Part shown: positions 12,268 to 23,300 of the stretch, piece by piece
Layout: each line of letters opens with the position of its first letter
How positions within the stretch are numbered: position 1 is the stretch's first letter
DNA from: Corallium rubrum
Lineage: Eukaryota > Cnidaria > Anthozoa > Scleralcyonacea > Coralliidae
Assembly (NCBI GenBank): GCA_964035015.1
Contig: OZ036005.1
Span: forward strand, 2,502,925 to 2,566,924
Reading direction: 5' to 3'
DNA: 64,000 nucleotides
Made by a program: the position numbers and the translations under genes
The notes under the pieces: generated by a model
Databases searched by the model: none
What the model was told of the DNA's origin: nothing
What the model saw: only the letters and a program-made list of their open reading frames with translations

Positions 12268-12753
12268 CCGTAGAATCCCGAAAGTAGCGGCCCCCCTTAC
12301 TTTCGGTTTTATCGGCTGTTGGGGGCCACTACTTTCGGGGGGCCGCTACTTTCGGGGGGCCGCTACTTTCGGGGGGCCGCTACTTTCGGGTGGCCGCTAC
12401 TTATGGGGTGGCCGCTACTTTCGGGGGGCCGCTACTTTCGGGTGGTAAAATACGTTAACGTACTGTGGGAATATTCTTCTTTGTTCCTTCCTATTGACCA
12501 CATTTAATATGCTTTAGTTTTTCCTTATGCCATTTCAACTCTGACTGTTATACGCTTTGGTACGTTGATAGTTGAAACTTAACACTTTCGAGTTAATCAA
12601 GCGATCACTTGGGGGCCGCTACTTTCGGGGGCGGCTACTTTCGGGGGGGGCGCTACTTTCGGAAATTTTGTAGACATCTCAAATTTGTCGCTAATTTCGG
12701 GGGGCCGCTACTTTCGGGGGGGGGGGGGGGGCGCTACTTTCGGGATTCTACGG
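12268..12753. mobile_element. TA-flanked TIR element in gene A leader
   Basis: Perfect 22-bp inverted ends beginning CCGTAGAATCCCGAAAG, flanked by TA on both sides (12266-12267, 12754-12755), as expected of Tc1/mariner-type non-autonomous elements. Inside, GGGGGCCGCTACTTTCG units are tandemly repeated (about 12330-12446 and 12610-12740). Genes B, C and D lack it at the matching site, where CAACCTGTGTAGAGAACAGC is continuous. Confidence 0.85.
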
Positions 12754-12806
12754 TATCTATAAAAGAACAGCGGGAATCTATAGCCACTGCCCAGACTCCT
12801 GCGCAA

Positions 12807-12822
12807 ACTTCCGCTTTCTTTT
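12807..12822 (+). promoter_or_regulatory. Conserved ETS/IRF-like site, gene A
   Basis: ACTTCCGCTTTCTTTT, whose complement AAAAGAAAGCGGAAGT joins a GAAAG half-site to an ETS core GCGGAAGT. It is identical before all four TRIM-NHL genes. Binding is inferred only. Confidence 0.4.
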
Positions 12823-12969
12823 ACGAGCAGTTGCCGAGTAGTAACACTAGCTCGCTTTATCAGACGACAGTACAGTACGTTGTGGTCGCTTGCTTCTCTA
12901 TACATTCACACTTTAAACCAGGTTATATATAGTACCTCTGTCACGGTAGCAACAAGAATCTGGTGTGCA

Positions 12970-15900
12970 ATGGAGCGGTTGATGAAATGTCCAGCTTGTC
13001 TTCATCCTTACAACAATGCACGATGTCTTCCATGTGGCCATTCCTTCTGTACCTCTTGCTTACGAAATATGTTATCAAGTGCAACACTGAACATGTTAAT
13101 TTGCACAGTTTGTACTCTTGGAAACCCAATTCCTCCCTCAGGAGTACAAGGTTATCCTTTAAATATTGCTGTGCAAGAAATATGTACGTACTTAATTGAA
13201 AGCAGTAATTCAGAAAGCACTCAGGAAGAAGTAGTGGAAACAGACACCGGGGTTGAAGCCGAGGTGATTTTCTGCCAGACCCACAAGGAAAGAAAATTAG
13301 ACCGAGTCTGCTTACCTTGTCGAAGCTTGATTTGTGCCTTATGCGAGGAAGGAACGTTACACTTTGAACATCGAATAATTTTACTAGGAAACAAAGACCG
13401 CATGACAGAGGCAGATCCAATTCAGAAATGCATCCAAGATAATCTCACTGCTCTTGAACAGAAACACGACCTGATGAAAGAACAGTTAGACAAAATCAGC
13501 CACCTAGAAAGTTACATTCACGGGAAATTCCGTCAAGTGGAGAACGCAATCACGAGTACGATACGAGAGGTATTTCAAGGAAAACAGCAATCATTCCTGG
13601 AAGACTTTGAAAAAAGGAAAATTAATTTGATAACAAAATGTGAAATTCTGAAAACACGTCTTGAGGTGTTGAGCGAAGATATCACAAGAGTAAGACCACA
13701 ACTTTGCAGTGTATTTAGTGTTTATAATATATTTTCTACTCTGAAATCACTTTCCAAACAAGCAACCGAAACCGGAAATAACGACGAGGATCAGGAAGAG
13801 TGCCCGGATGTATCGTGTTTTCAGAAATTAGAGCGCGAATTAGAAATGACCATTTCGGAATGCAATATGTCGTTGGAAAATATGATTTCTCGGAAACGAA
13901 TCACAGAAGATGTGGAACACGGTATTACTACTTCAGAACACTTAGTGAAGCGTGCAAAACTAAACTCCAATGAAGGTTGTACTGGAAAAGGTAAGTCGGA
14001 TCATGGAGAAACTTTTACTTTCACGAAGCCCATTGAAACAGAAGGAGAATATTTCAAGAAACAATGTCGGTCTTCTAACGATAAATCACAATTATCAAAC
14101 GTCGACAAATTTTCTAGTCTATTCAAGTCAGCGGAACCTTTCCCGGAAGTTCGTTTTCCAACTAAAGCTAAAGCTAGTGATCCTGTGAGCAGTTTAGAAA
14201 ATAAACCTGCAGCACCCGAGGTCAGTGGCATTCAACACGAAAGCTTAAACTTCGACTTTAGCAATGCTGAGTCTGAGGAATTTACGTTGGCGTACCCAGT
14301 GAGGACTAACTTCGACTTTAGTAATGCCGAGTCTGAGGAATTCCCGTTGGTGTACCCAGTGAAGACTAACTTCGACTTTAGTAATGCTGAGTCTGAGGAA
14401 TTCCCGTTGGCGTACCCAGTGACGACTGGGGAGGAGTCGGAGAAGGCAGATAACGGAATGAGATGCTGTCAGACAAGAGAGAAAGAAACTGCTGAAGAGA
14501 ATGGCACAAATCTGGATAAGGCTAATACATCAGCAAGCAATGAAGGTGGCACAACGGCTGAGCGTCACTCAACGACTGCTGGTCACTCAACGACTGCTGG
14601 TCACTCAATGACTTCTGGTCACTCAATGGCTGATGGTCACTTAACGGCTGATGGTCACTTAACGGCTGATGGTCACTCAACGGCTGCTGCTCACTCAACG
14701 ACTGCTGGTCACTCAACGACTACTGGTCACTCAACGACTGCTGGTCACTCAACGACTGCTGGTCACTCAACGACTGCTGGTAACTCAACGACTGCTGGTC
14801 ACTCAACGACTGCTGGTCACTCAACGACTACTGGTCACTCAACGCCTGCTGGTCACTCAACGACTGCTGGTCACTCAACGGCTGCTGGTCACTCAACGAC
14901 TGCTGGTCACTCAACGACTGCTGGTCACTCAACGACTGCTGGTAACTCAACGACTACTGGTAACTCAACGACTGCTGGTCACTCAACGACTGCTGGTCAC
15001 TCAACGACTGCTGGTCACTCAACGGCTGCTGGTCACTCAACGACTGCTGGTCACTCAACGACTGCTGGTCACTCAACGCCGACTGCTGGTCACTCAACGA
15101 CTGCTGGTCACTCAACGACTACTGGTCACTCAACGGATGAGATTATTCCACTAAGTCCTGTATCAGAGATACACATGTTTGAAACAACTTCATCACAAGA
15201 TGACTTTGAAACGTGTAAAAAGAGATTTTTCTCAGCCAATTATGACGACAATTCTCCTGTAGAAAATACTGAATGGTCAAGCAGTATGACAATGTCAGCG
15301 TTACTCGATGATGATGAAGCCGACGATAACATTTCTAAAACTGCAACAAATAATTCAAATAAGACTTTAAAATTAGAATTTAAAATGAAAGAAGAGAGAA
15401 GTCGTGAGTGTGAATGTAGTTCTACAACAACTAACGAAGGACCTTCAAAGATCGCTGGAATGACGAATGATACATCACAAAGACTGACTCCATCAGAAGT
15501 CTGGGAACCTGCTTCCAAAACAACCAATCAGAAGCCTTCAAGCACTCGTGTTGCACCACGTGATCTAATCAGACCAATCAGCCAATGTTATGAAACGAAG
15601 TTAATCAGGACATATGGTACAAAAGGACGAGGCCATGGTCAGTTTAACGAACCAGAAGGTCTGGCTGTTGGACCTAGAGGAAACATTTTTGTCGCTGATA
15701 GTCTTAATAACAGAATCCAAGTCTTCAACTCTAATCTAGAGTTCCAATTTGCATTCGGAAAAGAACGTCTTGGGAAGCTTAAAAAGCCTTTTGACGTCAT
15801 TGTTGGCGTCACACGTGATGACAATGACGCCACACGTAAAGGTAGTAACGTCACACGTGACGGTAGTGACACCACACGTGATGGTAGTGACTCCACACGT

Positions 15901-16602
15901 GATGGTAGTGACTCCACACGTGATGGTAGTGATGTCACACGTGACAGTAGTGACGTCACACGTGATGGTAGTGACGTCAAACGTAGTGTCGTCATCGTTA
16001 CTGACACACATAACAATAAACTACAGTTCTTTCACGGAGATGGTGAGTTCTCGGAGAAGTTTGGAAAAAAAGGAAGAAGGTTGAATCAGTTTGAAGGACC
16101 AAGTTGCGTGGCGCTCAATTCCAAAGGTCATGTGATCGTCAGTGACTCGTGTAATCATCGCCTACAAGTGATTAATCCAACTGGTGAACAAGAAAGCGTT
16201 ATTATTGGAAATAAAGGAGATGGTCTTCTAGATTTTAGTCATCCTTTTGGTGTCAGTGTTGATTGTAATGATAATATAATCGTAGCTGATTATGGTAATA
16301 ATAAGATCAGTATTCTCTCATCCTCTGGAGATACTCTTAGAATTTTTGGTCAAGCTGAATTATCAAGACCTACTCATGTTGCAGTTAGTCCTCGTGGTAA
16401 CATCTTCGTGTCAGATTCGGGAAACCATCGGGTGCGAATATTTGATAAAGATGGGAGGAATTGTCTTGTGAGTTTTGGATCATTTGGTCGAGATCCTGGT
16501 CGGTTTCAGCAACCTGGAGGAATAACATGGCTTCCAAATGGTCAACTTATTGTTAGTGATGTCGGAAATAATCGCCTGCAAGTCTTTGATTGTCCTTATT
16601 AA
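12970..16602 (+). CDS. TRIM-NHL protein, copy A (type 1)
   Basis: Single-exon, 1210 aa. The start MERLMKCPAC is shared by all four copies; an ATG 90 bp upstream is in frame but not conserved. RING: C7, C10, C22, H24, C27, C30, C45, C48. B-box 2: C102, H105, C114, C117, C122, C125, H131, H134. Coiled coil about 148-245. Then a basic VKRAKL, three 20-aa units like NFDFSNAESEEFPLVYPVKT, about 32 TTAGHS hexapeptides from an 18-bp minisatellite (about 14550-15135), an acidic stretch, and a C-terminal NHL propeller from about residue 875. Blade 2 is split by seven DGSDVTR-type units. There is no filamin domain, so the order is TRIM32-like. Inferred role: RING ubiquitin ligase with an NHL ligand- or RNA-binding module. 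Nearly identical to copy C outside the repeats. Confidence 0.93.
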   Translation: MERLMKCPACLHPYNNARCLPCGHSFCTSCLRNMLSSATLNMLICTVCTLGNPIPPSGVQGYPLNIAVQEICTYLIESSNSESTQEEVVETDTGVEAEVIFCQTHKERKLDRVCLPCRSLICALCEEGTLHFEHRIILLGNKDRMTEADPIQKCIQDNLTALEQKHDLMKEQLDKISHLESYIHGKFRQVENAITSTIREVFQGKQQSFLEDFEKRKINLITKCEILKTRLEVLSEDITRVRPQLCSVFSVYNIFSTLKSLSKQATETGNNDEDQEECPDVSCFQKLERELEMTISECNMSLENMISRKRITEDVEHGITTSEHLVKRAKLNSNEGCTGKGKSDHGETFTFTKPIETEGEYFKKQCRSSNDKSQLSNVDKFSSLFKSAEPFPEVRFPTKAKASDPVSSLENKPAAPEVSGIQHESLNFDFSNAESEEFTLAYPVRTNFDFSNAESEEFPLVYPVKTNFDFSNAESEEFPLAYPVTTGEESEKADNGMRCCQTREKETAEENGTNLDKANTSASNEGGTTAERHSTTAGHSTTAGHSMTSGHSMADGHLTADGHLTADGHSTAAAHSTTAGHSTTTGHSTTAGHSTTAGHSTTAGNSTTAGHSTTAGHSTTTGHSTPAGHSTTAGHSTAAGHSTTAGHSTTAGHSTTAGNSTTTGNSTTAGHSTTAGHSTTAGHSTAAGHSTTAGHSTTAGHSTPTAGHSTTAGHSTTTGHSTDEIIPLSPVSEIHMFETTSSQDDFETCKKRFFSANYDDNSPVENTEWSSSMTMSALLDDDEADDNISKTATNNSNKTLKLEFKMKEERSRECECSSTTTNEGPSKIAGMTNDTSQRLTPSEVWEPASKTTNQKPSSTRVAPRDLIRPISQCYETKLIRTYGTKGRGHGQFNEPEGLAVGPRGNIFVADSLNNRIQVFNSNLEFQFAFGKERLGKLKKPFDVIVGVTRDDNDATRKGSNVTRDGSDTTRDGSDSTRDGSDSTRDGSDVTRDSSDVTRDGSDVKRSVVIVTDTHNNKLQFFHGDGEFSEKFGKKGRRLNQFEGPSCVALNSKGHVIVSDSCNHRLQVINPTGEQESVIIGNKGDGLLDFSHPFGVSVDCNDNIIVADYGNNKISILSSSGDTLRIFGQAELSRPTHVAVSPRGNIFVSDSGNHRVRIFDKDGRNCLVSFGSFGRDPGRFQQPGGITWLPNGQLIVSDVGNNRLQVFDCPY

Positions 16603-16914
16603 TAGATAGTTTAAATCCCTTCTACTGCAACCTCGTCTCCAGGACATTCGTGAAAAGATGTGGCAAGGCGAGAGACCGCCCTTCTTTCGTGTTCAAATGA
16701 CGTCAAACGTGCCTTTATAAGAGTACAATATGCACAGAAGCGATATGCTTTATTTGTTAAATGAATTTCAAGATATGAGCTAAGAAAATATGTTTTAACT
16801 CATATTTTGAGTTTCAAGACGTTCATTTTCGGTTTATGCTATGTCTTGTATTATATGAATGTGTTGTACGTCATGCATGTGTTCATGGGGGAATACTTTC
16901 AATGTATACAATAC
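16603..16914 (+). other. Gene A 3' flank
   Basis: Conserved after every copy: CCAGGACATTCGTGAAAAG, CAAATGACGTCAAACGTGCC, then a small inverted pair ATATGAGCTAAGAAAAT/GTTTTAACTCATATTTTGAG. No gene. Confidence 0.6.
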
Positions 16915-17841
16915 ATGCAATATTTGCACATTGGCGCAAAGAAGATTGGCGCAAAGAAGATTGAGATTGAACCAACACTCAAGATACTCGGTGTAACCCT
17001 AGATAAGACGCTATCGCACAAGCCCCACGTCACCAACATGTTAAAGAAAGCATACTCGAAGATTGCTGCTTTGCGCAGGATCAAGCGTCTTGTTCCGTCT
17101 ACAACGATGATTACACTCCACAAAAGCTATATACTACCACACTTGGAATACTGTTCACCAATCCCTCTAGGAATATCTAAAGCACTAAACACTAAGTTGG
17201 AAAACGTTAACTTCTATGCATTAAGAACTCTATTAAATTTAGGATCCACTATAAAACACGACACCTGTCTATCTATCGCTAATATGGTCTCGCTAGAGCA
17301 GAGGAGATTTGAACAATCACTTATATTATTCTTTAAATGTTTCAAGATGCAAGGTCCAAGTTATATTTCTGATCTTTTTACTCCTCGACTTGCACCTTAC
17401 AACCTACGTAGTTCCGGTCTCAATGTTAATCAACCTACTCATAATAATCTATACATGCATAACTCGTTTATTTATATTATATCACATATCTGGAACCAAC
17501 TACCAACTGCTGCTAAATCTTCTACGTCTATGTCTGAATTTCATTCCCAAATTAAGGGAATGAGTTTTTCCGGCTGCCAATGCAACAGGTGCTTATAGAC
17601 CGTACTGTGTAATTGAATTACGATTATTATTGTAATATCTTCATAATTATCTATATTGCTCTTTATAACTTATTTTTAAACCTAGTTTATAACTGTTATT
17701 GTTATTGTTATACCCATTTATTACTTGTAATCTATTTATTTATATTTATTTTAATGGTCGAGCGTTTGTAACACGAGCCTCTGGCTCGGGAGAATGGGCA
17801 ACCACTCCCCCACGTCCATCGACAATAAATAAATAAATAAA
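16915..17841 (+). mobile_element. 3' end of a non-LTR (CR1-like) LINE, copy A
   Basis: A frame ending at 17598 encodes the C-terminal part of a reverse transcriptase ORF: LGVTLDKTLSHKPHVTNMLK, RLVPSTTMITLHKSYILPHL, EYCSP, then the thumb/C-terminal tail ending CQCNRCL. The catalytic YxDD region is absent, so the copy is 5'-truncated. The 3' UTR ends AATAAATAAATAAAT and runs straight into the TATTG array. A homologous fragment lies at 29870-30756 after gene C. Confidence 0.8.
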
Positions 17842-17978
17842 TATTGTATTGTATTGTATTGTATTGTATTGTATTGTATTGTATTGTATTGTATTGTATT
17901 GTGTTGTGTTGTATTGTATTGTATTGTATTGTATTGTATTGTATTGTATTGTATTGTATTGTATTGTATTGTATTGTA
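17842..17978. repeat. (TATTG)n array, copy A
   Basis: About 27 units with two TGTTG variants, directly after the LINE tail. Likely the element's simple-repeat 3' tail, expanded. Confidence 0.95.
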
Positions 17979-18458
17979 CATGGTCAATTGGTCTCTCCTG
18001 TGCTTCGAGGGTTTTTCGCAGGGTTCTGCGGTTTTCCTCCCTCCGTAAAATCGACACTTAGGTCTCAGCTTAAGTCGTGCACTTTAACATGAACCTCTCT
18101 CTGGCTCGGATGATTGGGCGACCACACCTGTGTTTACGACGTTAAATAAATCATTACTCATTACTCATATGGTCTGGAAACTCAGTGAAAATCTTTGTTC
18201 TATCTTTTTGTTCACGTTTATGCAAACCCGTGCACGGTGATGACAATGTATTTTCGATCTAATGAAGCAGACATCCAATAGCAGCGTTTAGGTTCAACCA
18301 CTCAACCGTGTTATTTAAATAATAATAAGAGAAAAACAAAAGGTTTGTGCACGGTGAGGACCAATCTCGTTACCAGAGCTCACGTTCCCCTTACCCAGCG
18401 GGCGAGAAACGAGAGGCTCTGTTATCCGGAAGAAGAGTTATATAGAGTTCACTGTGTT
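17979..18458. other. Repeat-derived spacer A-B
   Basis: Holds another retroelement-like tail (GGTTTTTCGCAGGGTTCTGC ... TTTACGACGTTAAATAAATC, CATTACTCATTACTCAT) and, from about 18170, the start of a TIR-family segment (ATATGGTCTGGAAACTCAG) seen also at 31075, 36590 and 52941. No gene. Confidence 0.55.
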
Positions 18459-18754
18459 CATAGATAATGGAAGGGGAACTGGATAGGAAACTTCAAACGA
18501 GGTTAAAGAACCGGAAACGTTGTTTGCACAACTTGCTATGGTAATTACACACTTATAAGCAGCTAATGCACCTATTGCTGAAATTAGACAAAATTGTAAT
18601 ATCACTTAAGTTCAGCAGTGTCTGATTTTAGCCATGTGGGACCACCCGTTAGGTGCATTGCCCGCTTATAAGCGTAGAATTACCATAGCAAGTTGTGCAA
18701 ACATCGTTTGCGGTTTCGTAAGTTTCCTATCCAGTTCCCCTTCCATTATCTATG
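18459..18754. mobile_element. TIR insertion absent from the paralogous site
   Basis: Ends CATAGATAATGGAAGGGGAA and its complement; flanking direct repeat CTGTGTT (18452-18458, 18755-18761). The equivalent place downstream of gene C (about 31393-31405) reads uninterrupted CACTGTGTTCATCAGCC, an empty site. A second inner pair GTAATTACACACTTATAAGC/GCTTATAAGCGTAGAATTAC continues the arms. Confidence 0.85.
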
Positions 18755-20124
18755 CTGTGTTCATCAGCCAATGAAATATCGATGTAAAACGGATTATCCC
18801 AAGAGTCTCTCGTTTCCCGGGTGGGGAACGTGGGCTCGGGGAACGAGATTGGGTGAGGACCGTTTCAACCTAAAATCACAGCTCAGGCATAGATACCTTG
18901 AAGTTTGTCGAGTTTCCAAACCATGTATATCTCAATTGACTATGATTTGCACAAATATTGTTAACATAATATTGTTAAGTACAAACGTACTGCTGTAAAC
19001 AGAATCTTATAAGTTTGATTGGAATCCGACAAAGAAAAACTTTTAAACCGACGTAATAGCGGTATTTTCACCTCCCAATTAAACTCAATACGTTGTTTTT
19101 AACGAGATTGATGTCAAATCCACATTATTCTCGATACGTTTTGTGGAAACACCACGTGTAATACTTATTTGCTTAATCCACATTAGTTAAAAACTACTAT
19201 TTTCTTCACCTCTACTCTAGCTCTGGGAAACACAAATATATAAGAATAAGGTAAGGTAATCATTATAATCAAATGATACGGTCAGTAACGCCAGATGATT
19301 TCATATTATAATAGATTATATCACATAATCATATATAGGGATTTTATATTAGCAGAGAAATGAGTTGCATGTGGCTATATGGAGTTTAGACAAGGTAAAA
19401 AAGAAGACAACGCTAGTCAGCGGTCACTCATGATCATATATGGGGCTCATCTCAGCGCTCATCAAAGTCTTGTCAGCGTGGTCTGAGCTTGACTTGCGCT
19501 CATCAGTCTTGTCAGCGTGGTCTGAGCTTGACTGGTTTTGCGCGCGCTGTTTAGTGACCCACCCACCAACTCCTGTGGAATTAAAATGATACTTTGTCTT
19601 TGCTGCAGTATTCCAGTTCTCTTGCGTGTTGCTATGCACGCCAGTTTTTGGTGGTAAACAAACTTAAAAGTTGAAAGGTCGGCGTGGCAATGTCAACACT
19701 CCCACGCAGTGTTGGAGCCAGTGGGAAAATATCTTTCCTTCCGGATAAACAACAAAATAATAAACATATTTATCCATACTTTGTTTCATATGAATGGTGT
19801 AGGTATTGGAAAAATGCCAACGAATACACGAGGCGTGAACGAATGGCTCTTAAGAGCCAAAAGCGAAGAAAAGCATAATGCACGAAGGGCCTTCGCTCGA
19901 AACGTTAGAAACTACATAGCTCCGTGTCAGCCACCTCGTGAGCTCAACGTACAAATCTAATCCGGTGTTAGACAGAGTAAGATATCTAAGTCGTCAAATG
20001 GCAACGTTACAAATAATTTACGAAACTAATATAACAATTCTCACACTACAGTAAGAAGCGTCAGATGGGCAACCTGTGTAGAGAACAGCGGGAATCTATA
20101 GCCATTGCCCAGACTCCTGCGCAA
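18755..20124. other. Upstream region of gene B
   Basis: Duplicated-unit sequence shared with regions before C and D: the TTTGTGGAAACACCACGTG repeat near 19140, CAGTAACGCCAGATGATTTC near 19283, repeated GTCTTGTCAGCGTGGTCTGA (19467-19530), TTTGTCTTTGCTGCAGTATT near 19590 and ACGAAGGGCCTTCGCTCGAA near 19882. No gene. Confidence 0.6.
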
Positions 20125-20140
20125 ACTTCCGCTTTCTTTT
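20125..20140 (+). promoter_or_regulatory. Conserved ETS/IRF-like site, gene B
   Basis: Same 16-bp ACTTCCGCTTTCTTTT as before gene A, 190 bp before the ATG, inside a longer block conserved in all copies. Confidence 0.4.
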
Positions 20141-20329
20141 ACGAGCAGTTGCCAAGGCTGTCACTGAGTGTCACTATGTAGTAGTAAAGTACTAAGCAAT
20201 AACATGCAATAGCTCGCTTTATCAGACGACAGTACAGTACGTTGTGATCGCTTGCTTCTCTATACATTCACACGTTAAACCAGGTTATATAATACCACTG
20301 TCACAGTTGCAACAAGAATCAAGTGCGCA

Positions 20330-23300
20330 ATGGAGCGGTTGATGAAATGTCCAGCTTGTCTTCATCCTTACAACAATGCACGATGTCTTCCATGTGGCCA
20401 TTCCTTCTGTACTGCTTGCTTACGAAATATGTTATCAAGTGCAACACTGAACATGTTAATTTGCACAGTTTGTACTCTTGGAAACCCAATTCCTCCCTCA
20501 GGAGTCCAAGGTTATCCTTTAAATATTGCTGTGCAAGAAATATGTACGTACTTAATTGAAAGCAGTAATTCAGAAAGCACTCAGGAAGAAGTAGTGGAAA
20601 CAGACACCGGGGTTGAAGCCGAGGTAATTTTCTGCCAGACCCACAAGCAAAGAAAATTGGACCGAGTCTGCTTACTCTGTCGAAGCTTGATTTGTGCCTT
20701 ATGCGAGGAAGGAACATTACACTTTGAACATCGAATAATCTTACTAGGAAACAAAGACCGCATGACAGAGGCAGATCCTATTCAGAAATGCATCCAAGAT
20801 AATCTCACTGCTCTTCAACAGAAACACGACCTGATGAAAGAACAGTTAGACAAAATCAGGCACCTAGAAAGTTACATTCACGACAAATTCCGTCAAGTGG
20901 AGAATGCAATCACGAGTACGATACGAGAGGTATTTCAAGGAAAACAGCAATCATTCCTGGAAGACTTTCAAAAAAGGAAAATTAATTTGATAACAAAATG
21001 TGAAATTCTGAAAACACGTCTTGAGGTATTGAGCGAAGATATCACAAGAGTAAGACCACAACTTTGCAGTGTATTTAGTCTTTATAATATATTTTCTACT
21101 CTGAAATCACTTTCCAAACAAGCAACCGGAACCGGAAATAACGTCGTGAATCAGGAAGAGTGCCCGGATGTATCGTGTTTTCAGAAATTAGAGCGCGAAT
21201 TAGAAATGACCATTTCGGAATGCAACAAGTCGTTGGAAAATATGATTTCTCGGAGACGAATCACAGAAGATGTGGAACACGGTATTACTACTTCAGAACA
21301 CTTAGTGAAGCGTGCAAAACGAAACTCCAATGAAGGTTGTACTGGAAAAGGTAAATCGGATCATGGAGAAACTGTTACTTTCACCATACCCATTGGTACA
21401 ACGACTGCTGGTCACTCAACGACTGCTAGTCACTTAACGGATGATGGTCACTCAACGATTGCTGGTCACTCAACGGCGGCTGGTCACTCAACGACTGCTG
21501 GTCACACAACGCCTGCTGGTCACTCAACGACTGCTAGTCACTCAACGGATGATGGTCACTCAACGACTGCTGGTCACTCAACGGCTGCTGGTCACTCAAC
21601 GGCTGCTGGTCGCTCAACGACTGCTGGTCACTTAACGACTGCTAGTCACTCAACGGATGATGGTCACTCAACGACTGCTGGTCACTCAACGACTGCTGGT
21701 CACTCAACGACTGCTAGTCACTCAACGGATGATGGTCACTCAACGACTGCTGGTCACTCAACGACTGCTGGTCACTCAACGACTGCTAGTCACTCAACGG
21801 ATGATGGTCACTCAACGACTGCTGGTCACTCAACGGCTGCTGGTCACTCAACGACTGCTAGTCACCCAACGGATGATGGTCACTCCACGACTGCTGGTCA
21901 CTCAACGACTGCTGGTCACTCAACGACTGCTGGTCCCTCAACGGCTACTGGTCACTCAACGACTGCTGATCACTCAACGACTGCTGGTCACTCAACGACT
22001 GCTGGTCACTCAACGACTGCTGATCACTCAACGACTGTTGGTCACTCAACGCCTGCTGGTGGTACAACGGTTGCTGGTCACTCAACTGATGAGATTATGC
22101 CACTAAGTCCTGTATCAGATATACACATGTTTGAAACAACTTTGGCACAAGATGACTTTGAAACATGTAGAAAGAGATTTTTCTCAGCCAATTATGATGA
22201 CAATTCTCCTGTAGAAAATACTGAATGGTCAAGCAGTATGACAAGTCGTGAGTGTGAATGTAGTTCCACAACAACTAAGGAAGGACCTTCAACGATCGCT
22301 GGAATGACGCATGATACATTACAAAGACTGACACCATCAGAAGTCTGGGAACCTGCTTCCAAAACAACCAATCAGAAGCCATCAAACACTCGTAATACAT
22401 CACGTGATCTAAACAGACCAATCAGCCAATGTTATGAAACAAAGTTGATCAGGACATATGGTACAAAAGGACGAGGCCATGGCCAGTTTAACGAACCAGA
22501 AGGTCTGGCTGTTGGACCTACAGGAAACATCTTTGTCGCTGATAGTCTTAATAACAGAATCCAAGTCTTCAACTCTAATCTAGAGTTCCAATTTGCATTC
22601 GGAAAAGAACGTCTTGGGAAGCTTAAAAAGCCTTTTGGCGTCATTGTTCGCGTCACACGTGATGACAATGACATCACGCAAGAGGACAGTGACGTCACGG
22701 AAGAGGACAGTGACGCCACACGTGACAGTAGTGACGTCACACGTGATGGTAGTGACGTCAAACGTAGTGTCGTCATCGTTACTGACACACATAACAATAA
22801 ACTACAGTTCTTTCACGGAGATGGTGAGTTCTCGGAGAAGTTTGGAAAAAAAGGAAGAAAGTTGAATGAGTTTGAAGGACCAAGTTGCGTGGCGCTCAAT
22901 TCCAAAGGTCATGTGATCGTCACTGACTCACGTAATCATCGCCTACAAGTGATTAATCCAACTGGTGGACAAGAAAGCGTTATTATTGGAAATAAAGGAG
23001 ATGGTCTTCTAGATTTTAGTCATCCTTTTGGTGTCAGTGTTGACTGTAATGATAATATAATCGTAGCTGATTATGGTAATAATAAGATCAGTATTCTGTC
23101 ATCCTCTGGAGATACTCTTAGAGTTTTTGGTCAAGCTGAATTATCAAGACCTACTCATGTTGCAGTTAGTCCTCGTGGTAACATCTTCGTGTCAGATTCG
23201 GGAAACCATCGGGTGCAAATATTTGATAAAGATGGGAGGAATTGTCTTGCGAGTTTTGGATCATTTGGTCAAGATCCTGGTCGGTTTCAGCAACCTGGAG

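Noticed and set aside
12880..12969. 30-residue N-terminal extension of TRIM-NHL copy A
   Set aside because: The upstream ATG is not conserved in B, C or D; the shared start MERLMKC places the RING at the N-terminus as usual.
14669..15154. VTQRLL-repeat frame overlapping gene A (and equivalents in B, C, D)
   Set aside because: An 18-bp repeat keeps every frame open. The TTAGHS frame is the one joined to RING, B-box and NHL domains; the other has no domain and ends soon after the repeat.
17746..18092. YNTIQ / YCIVL frames at the TATTG arrays
   Set aside because: Pentanucleotide repeat artefact on both strands; no conserved flank.
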